Shown here: in pieces, positions 60,690 to 64,000 of the stretch
Position numbering within the stretch: position 1 is the first letter of the stretch
Layout of the letters: every line of letters begins with the position of its first letter
NCBI GenBank assembly: GCA_963514095.1
Contig: OY741280.1
Coordinates: 5,443,895 to 5,507,894 of the forward strand
DNA from: Eutrigla gurnardus
Lineage: Eukaryota > Chordata > Actinopteri > Perciformes > Triglidae
Direction of reading: 5' to 3'
DNA: 64,000 nt
Notes under the pieces: generated by a model
What the model was told of the DNA's origin: nothing
Seen by the model: only the letters and a program-made list of their open reading frames with translations
The model's database searches: none
Translations under genes and position numbers: made by a program

Positions 60690-61108
60690 CTTTGTTATGA
60701 CATTGTTAACATTGTTAACATTCCAGTGTCTTTGATATATTTGTAAGTTTTACGACTCTGGCACCTTCGTTGACCTAGGGGGGTCCCATGTTTTATTGAA
60801 TTGTTTATCACTTTAGTAAACCCACTGCTGACCTGAAACCCTAAGCTATATCTTAAGGTGTCTAAATGTTATCAGAGGCCTGGTGGTTTGGATGTCTGGT
60901 TCTACTCAAAGATTAACTGCCAGTGATGCATTATCTCTTCTACCCTTAAAAGACTCAAGTCATAACACCGATTCGAGCACTTCCTCTGTAGCATCCTCAT
61001 ACGTTGTTGCATTGTAACTGCTCCTCTTGTACAAGATTAAAGTCCGATGTTGACTTTACTCCCTTGTCTCCGATCTCCTCCTTGGGTGAATTTATTAGTT
61101 TACGGACA
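60690..61108 (+). other. Possible LTR-like segment
   Basis: A segment starting TGTTATGACA and ending TTTACGGACA, thus TG...CA bounded, with ATTAAAG followed by a T/C-rich stretch near its end that would suit an R-U5 polyadenylation region. It directly precedes the gag-like frame, as a 5' LTR would. No second copy is in the window, so this is weak. Confidence 0.35.
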
Positions 61109-61182
61109 AATTCTTTTAACAATCTTAAACTATGGAAAACCAAATATGGATTTCGGGGAGAATTAAATTTAGAATAAACTAA

Positions 61183-61944
61183 CAGATTGGAAGAGGAGAT
61201 GGGGATGGGCTAAAACAGGCACGAGCCTGGTTAACAGAGGCAGAGAAAAGACACAGGGGAGCGCAGAAGCAGAAAGAGGAAGATAGAAGGAAAAGGACAG
61301 CGGAGCAGGAAGATAAGGAAAGGAGACTAGAGCAGGAGAGAAAAGAAAAAGAAACATACAAACAGACAAATTCTAATCTTTATCCTATTCTTTATTCTTG
61401 CCGGGAACAACGGAGAGATGATGATGAAGTCCCTCTGGGTCCGACGCCTGTCCCTCCCCCTACCCGGATCAGCCTCATCTGCGGCCACCTCCACTCCACC
61501 CCAGGCCGGCACATGTTCCGGCCTCCTCCGAACCGCCAGAAGCCTCCGCTCCGCAAATACCAGGGCACCCATGGGACGCAGAACAAGGGGGTAAAACACA
61601 TAGCGGTAAGACATTCAATCCTCTTACTTCATCACATACACAGAAACAAGGGAAAGGAGAAGATGAGTGACTCCTTTGTTTTAGATGATGATGATTGGAG
61701 GAGTGATTGCAATGTGTTTTTCCGAGAGGGTGCACCGAAAGGGCAGGGTGGATGGCGGAGAGGAGGAGGAGAAGAAGGGAGAGGAGGGGGCGCAGAGGGG
61801 AGCAGATCAAAAGACAGGAACGATGTTTGCTATAATTGTGGTAAACCTGGACATTGGGTAAGAGACTGCAGGTCCGGAGGGAGACGAGCAGGAGGGGCAG
61901 GAGGCGGAGGCAGAGAACCCAGACGGGACTCATCCCCCGCATGA
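61183..61944 (+). pseudogene. gag: Retroviral gag-like frame with CCHC zinc knuckle
   Basis: One frame stays open for 253 codons but has no ATG near its start, so the 5' part is lost or displaced. The first third is a charged, Glu/Lys/Arg-rich segment likely to be coiled coil. A proline-rich middle (PLGPTPVPPPTR) follows. Near the end CYNCGKPGHWVRDC is a complete CX2CX4HX4C nucleocapsid knuckle embedded in Gly/Arg-rich sequence. No capsid major-homology region was recognised. Part of an endogenous retrovirus; presumed non-functional. Confidence 0.75.
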
Positions 61945-61949
61945 CTATC

Positions 61950-62640
61950 TCAACCAACAGGTCATGCTGACACATCACTCACACACACACAGCAGCTATT
62001 GCTGTGCAGAGCTTAGCCTCACTCGTGTTATTGCATCCATTGACATTGAAGGTTTCACACGCAGTTTCTGTATTACTGATGCAAAACAAATTAGCTTTCA
62101 TGTCACCAGCACGACATCCCAATTGTATGACAATACTAATGGCCCAGTCACATTTGACAATAGAACGCTGCAACACATTGAATCCATCCACACTTTTACT
62201 GCACGAACAAGACTTTGCCAAGGGCAGACCTGACTGATACACCACTCACACATCCAGACATAACAATGTTTGTTGACGGTTCCTGCAGAAAAATCCAGAT
62301 GGCACGAATGCCAGTGGCTGTGCGGTAGTGACCCAGGAGAAAGTATTGAAATCCTCATCTTTGCCATCACTTTTTCTCAGCACAGGCAGCAGAGATAATA
62401 GCCTTGGCAGAGGCATGTAGATTGGGGGAAGGGAAAGCTATCACAGTCTACACAGATAGCCAGTATGCATTCTCCACACTGCATGTTTGCAAAGCTATTC
62501 AACACAAAGATTTGATACTAACTTTATTGGATGCTATTCTCCTACCAAGGGCAGTAGCAGTCTGCAAGTGTGCAGCTCAAACTACAGGAGACGAAGAAGC
62601 AGACAGAAGGACCGGGCTCAGATTACATTTATGTAGCTGA
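61950..62640 (+). pseudogene. pol: Retroviral pol remnant: connection and RNase H, frameshifted
   Basis: The connection region (HLTIERCNTLNPSTLLL) and RNase H are present in two or more frames. RNase H landmarks are visible: MFVDGS, an ALAEACR helix, VYTDSQYAF and TGDEEAD, so all acidic-residue positions survive but in different frames. Immediately upstream the sequence goes from the gag zinc knuckle to the connection region within roughly 60-150 bp, so protease and the reverse transcriptase palm and fingers are missing. At least one frameshift lies near 62290. Confidence 0.75.
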
Positions 62641-62799
62641 TACTGAGACAAAACACATTGACCATGACATTTTGAAGGACATCCTGCAAGCCACCACACC
62701 AGAAACTGAGCAAAACAAACAGATGATGACATCTGGAGATGACCTGAGGGTAAGCCCATCCTTCCTAAATCTCTTTATAGATTTGCGGCTATTTTCAGC

Positions 62800-63600
62800 C
62801 ATGGGATTACCCATGTCTCAACAGGAGGGATGCTATAAATACATTTTTTACAACATATGGATTCCAAAGTTACTCTAAAAAAATGTGTGCATCCTGTTTG
62901 ATTTTCTCCAAGCACAACTCACAAGGAATAAGAATAAGAGGAGCATTCCTAAAAGCTGAATATCCAGTCCAAACAATATGCATGGACTTCATCGAACTAA
63001 ACAAATCAGAGGGGAAGAAATACTGTCTAGTAATAGTAGATATGTTTTCAAAATGGGTTGAAATCACACCAACAGTAACAAACGACGCTATAGTGGTAGC
63101 AAAAATCCTTGCTACTGTTATTGCACCAAGATACGGATTCCCAGAAACAATTTACTGTGATAACGGTCCACATTTCAGGAACCAAGTCATTACCAAATTA
63201 TCAGAAATGTTCAACATTCAACAAAAGTTTCACTGCAGTTATCATCCACAGTCGGCAGGGACAAGTAGAGAGTCAGTTCTCTAGAGTAGAGAGAACAAAC
63301 GGCACCATTAAAGCAAAGCTAAGGAAGGCTATGGGAGAGACAGGTAAACCATTGACTACATGTTTACCAGCAGTAGCACGTAGCATGCACATACTACCAA
63401 ATGTGAAAGGACTGTCAGCATTTGAGATCCTAAATGGCAGACCCTATAGGGTACCTCTCATCTACACAAAGGGAGATGACACTGAAACAACTGAAACAAT
63501 TGCCGACTACATGTCTAAGATGATGAAAGGTATCTCCTCCTACAGATCCAGTGACACAAGGGGAACCTCCGGTGACGCCAGGTGACTGGGTGTTCATAAA
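62800..63600 (+). pseudogene. pol: Retroviral integrase remnant, frameshifted
   Basis: A Zn-binding start is suggested by ITHVSTGG and CASC, in different frames. The core holds the first two catalytic aspartates in one frame (MDFIELN and YCDNGPHF), ending at a stop at 63282-63284. The catalytic glutamate region (VERTNGTIK) and the C-terminal GDWVFIKT lie in other frames. The spacing fits a DD35E core. Frame breaks near 62880 and 63260-63285 show it is inactive. Confidence 0.8.
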
Positions 63601-63678
63601 GACCCTGAAAAAGAAGAACTGGTCATCTCCTCGGCATACAACACTCAAGAGGAGACAGATAAGTAAAAACACCACACC

Positions 63679-64000
63679 ATGGCAGATAAACCGTGGCATC
63701 TGTTTCGAAGGATGGGATGCGGCATGAGAGGAACACTGTGTCTAATAAGTGTGATAACAGTGAAAGTGGTTATTCCAATACTCTTGGTACACGAACATCA
63801 GTCTCGACAACTGAATGACGACAGCAATCGCACCCCAACTGAGCCACTGATTGTAAATTCAACACCAGCCAAATTAAGAGCTAAGAGAGAAATAGGACCG
63901 CAAACCAATGGAGACACCAGACCAGTAAAGGTCAGCATAACGTGCACAGAGGGACAAGATTGTGTGACCTCTGTAGACCTCTGTACTATAATTGACTGTG
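63679..64000 (+). CDS. env: Env-like frame, 5' part, running off the window
   Basis: An ATG at 63679 opens a frame of 107 codons with no stop before the right edge. It overlaps the end of the integrase region, the usual position of env. A hydrophobic stretch at about residues 18-36 (TLCLISVITVKVVIPILLV) could be a signal or anchor segment, and the following region has N-linked glycosylation sequons and several cysteines, as in a surface subunit. Its state beyond the window is unknown, and the surrounding provirus is dead. Confidence 0.5.
   Translation, partial: MADKPWHLFRRMGCGMRGTLCLISVITVKVVIPILLVHEHQSRQLNDDSNRTPTEPLIVNSTPAKLRAKREIGPQTNGDTRPVKVSITCTEGQDCVTSVDLCTIIDC

Larger units (their letters stand above)
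59560..64000 (+). mobile_element. Defective endogenous retrovirus, open at the right edge
   Basis: From left to right: a leader with degenerate tandem repeats, a block that may be an LTR (about 60690-61108), a gag-like frame with a zinc knuckle, an RNase H region, an integrase and the start of an env-like frame. Gene order is that of a simple retrovirus. Protease and the polymerase part of reverse transcriptase are absent, and RNase H and integrase are frameshifted, so the copy is dead. The right-hand LTR would lie outside the window. I could not prove an LTR pair or a primer-binding site; TTGGGGCCC near 59595 is only a candidate. Confidence 0.75.

Overview
This window is nuclear DNA from a ray-finned (teleost) fish. 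The genes are split by spliceosomal introns (GT...AG at every junction I checked). The proteins are vertebrate-specific families, and intergenic DNA carries long CA/TG microsatellites and fish-type transposons (L2 LINE ends, a tRNA-derived SINE, hAT, piggyBac-like and Tc1/mariner elements, and an endogenous retrovirus).

Genes, left to right: (1) the 5' end of cnot3 on the minus strand (first coding exon near 2.9 kb, non-coding exon and promoter near 5.05-5.36 kb); (2) ccdc106 on the minus strand, 9.3-13.8 kb, 7 coding exons; (3) a tmem238-family gene on the plus strand, 14.9-16.2 kb, head-to-head with ccdc106; (4) a visinin/recoverin gene on the plus strand, 25.0-27.3 kb, 3 coding exons; (5) a gsg1l2-like tetraspan gene on the minus strand, 30.8-36.0 kb, 6 exons, with a long Gly/Met-rich tail; (6) a divergent epsin on the minus strand, 45.0-51.6 kb, 9 coding exons, with 13 tandem copies of a 24-bp unit encoding an AP2-binding DPF motif; (7) necap1 on the plus strand, 52.8-56.5 kb, 8 coding exons, head-to-head with the epsin. 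From about 59.5 kb to the right edge lies a broken endogenous retrovirus: leader repeats, gag with a zinc knuckle, RNase H, integrase and the start of env, with protease and the reverse transcriptase polymerase domain missing.

The most interesting locus is 45-56.5 kb. Two clathrin/AP2 accessory proteins, an epsin and NECAP1, are divergently transcribed from a shared region of roughly 0.4 kb, and the epsin carries an unusually repetitive AP2-ear-binding array. From general knowledge, CNOT3, CCDC106, TMEM238 and EPN1 lie in human 19q13.42 while RCVRN and GSG1L2 lie in 17p13.1, so the window seems to join two ancestral neighbourhoods.

All exon boundaries were read by eye from splice signals and frame continuity. 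The three large CDSs (epsin 893 aa, gsg1l2-like 458 aa, ccdc106 347 aa) each sum to an exact multiple of three. The intergenic stretches (5.4-9.3, 16.5-24.8, 27.5-30.7, 36.1-45.0 and 56.5-59.5 kb) hold repeats and no gene I could support.
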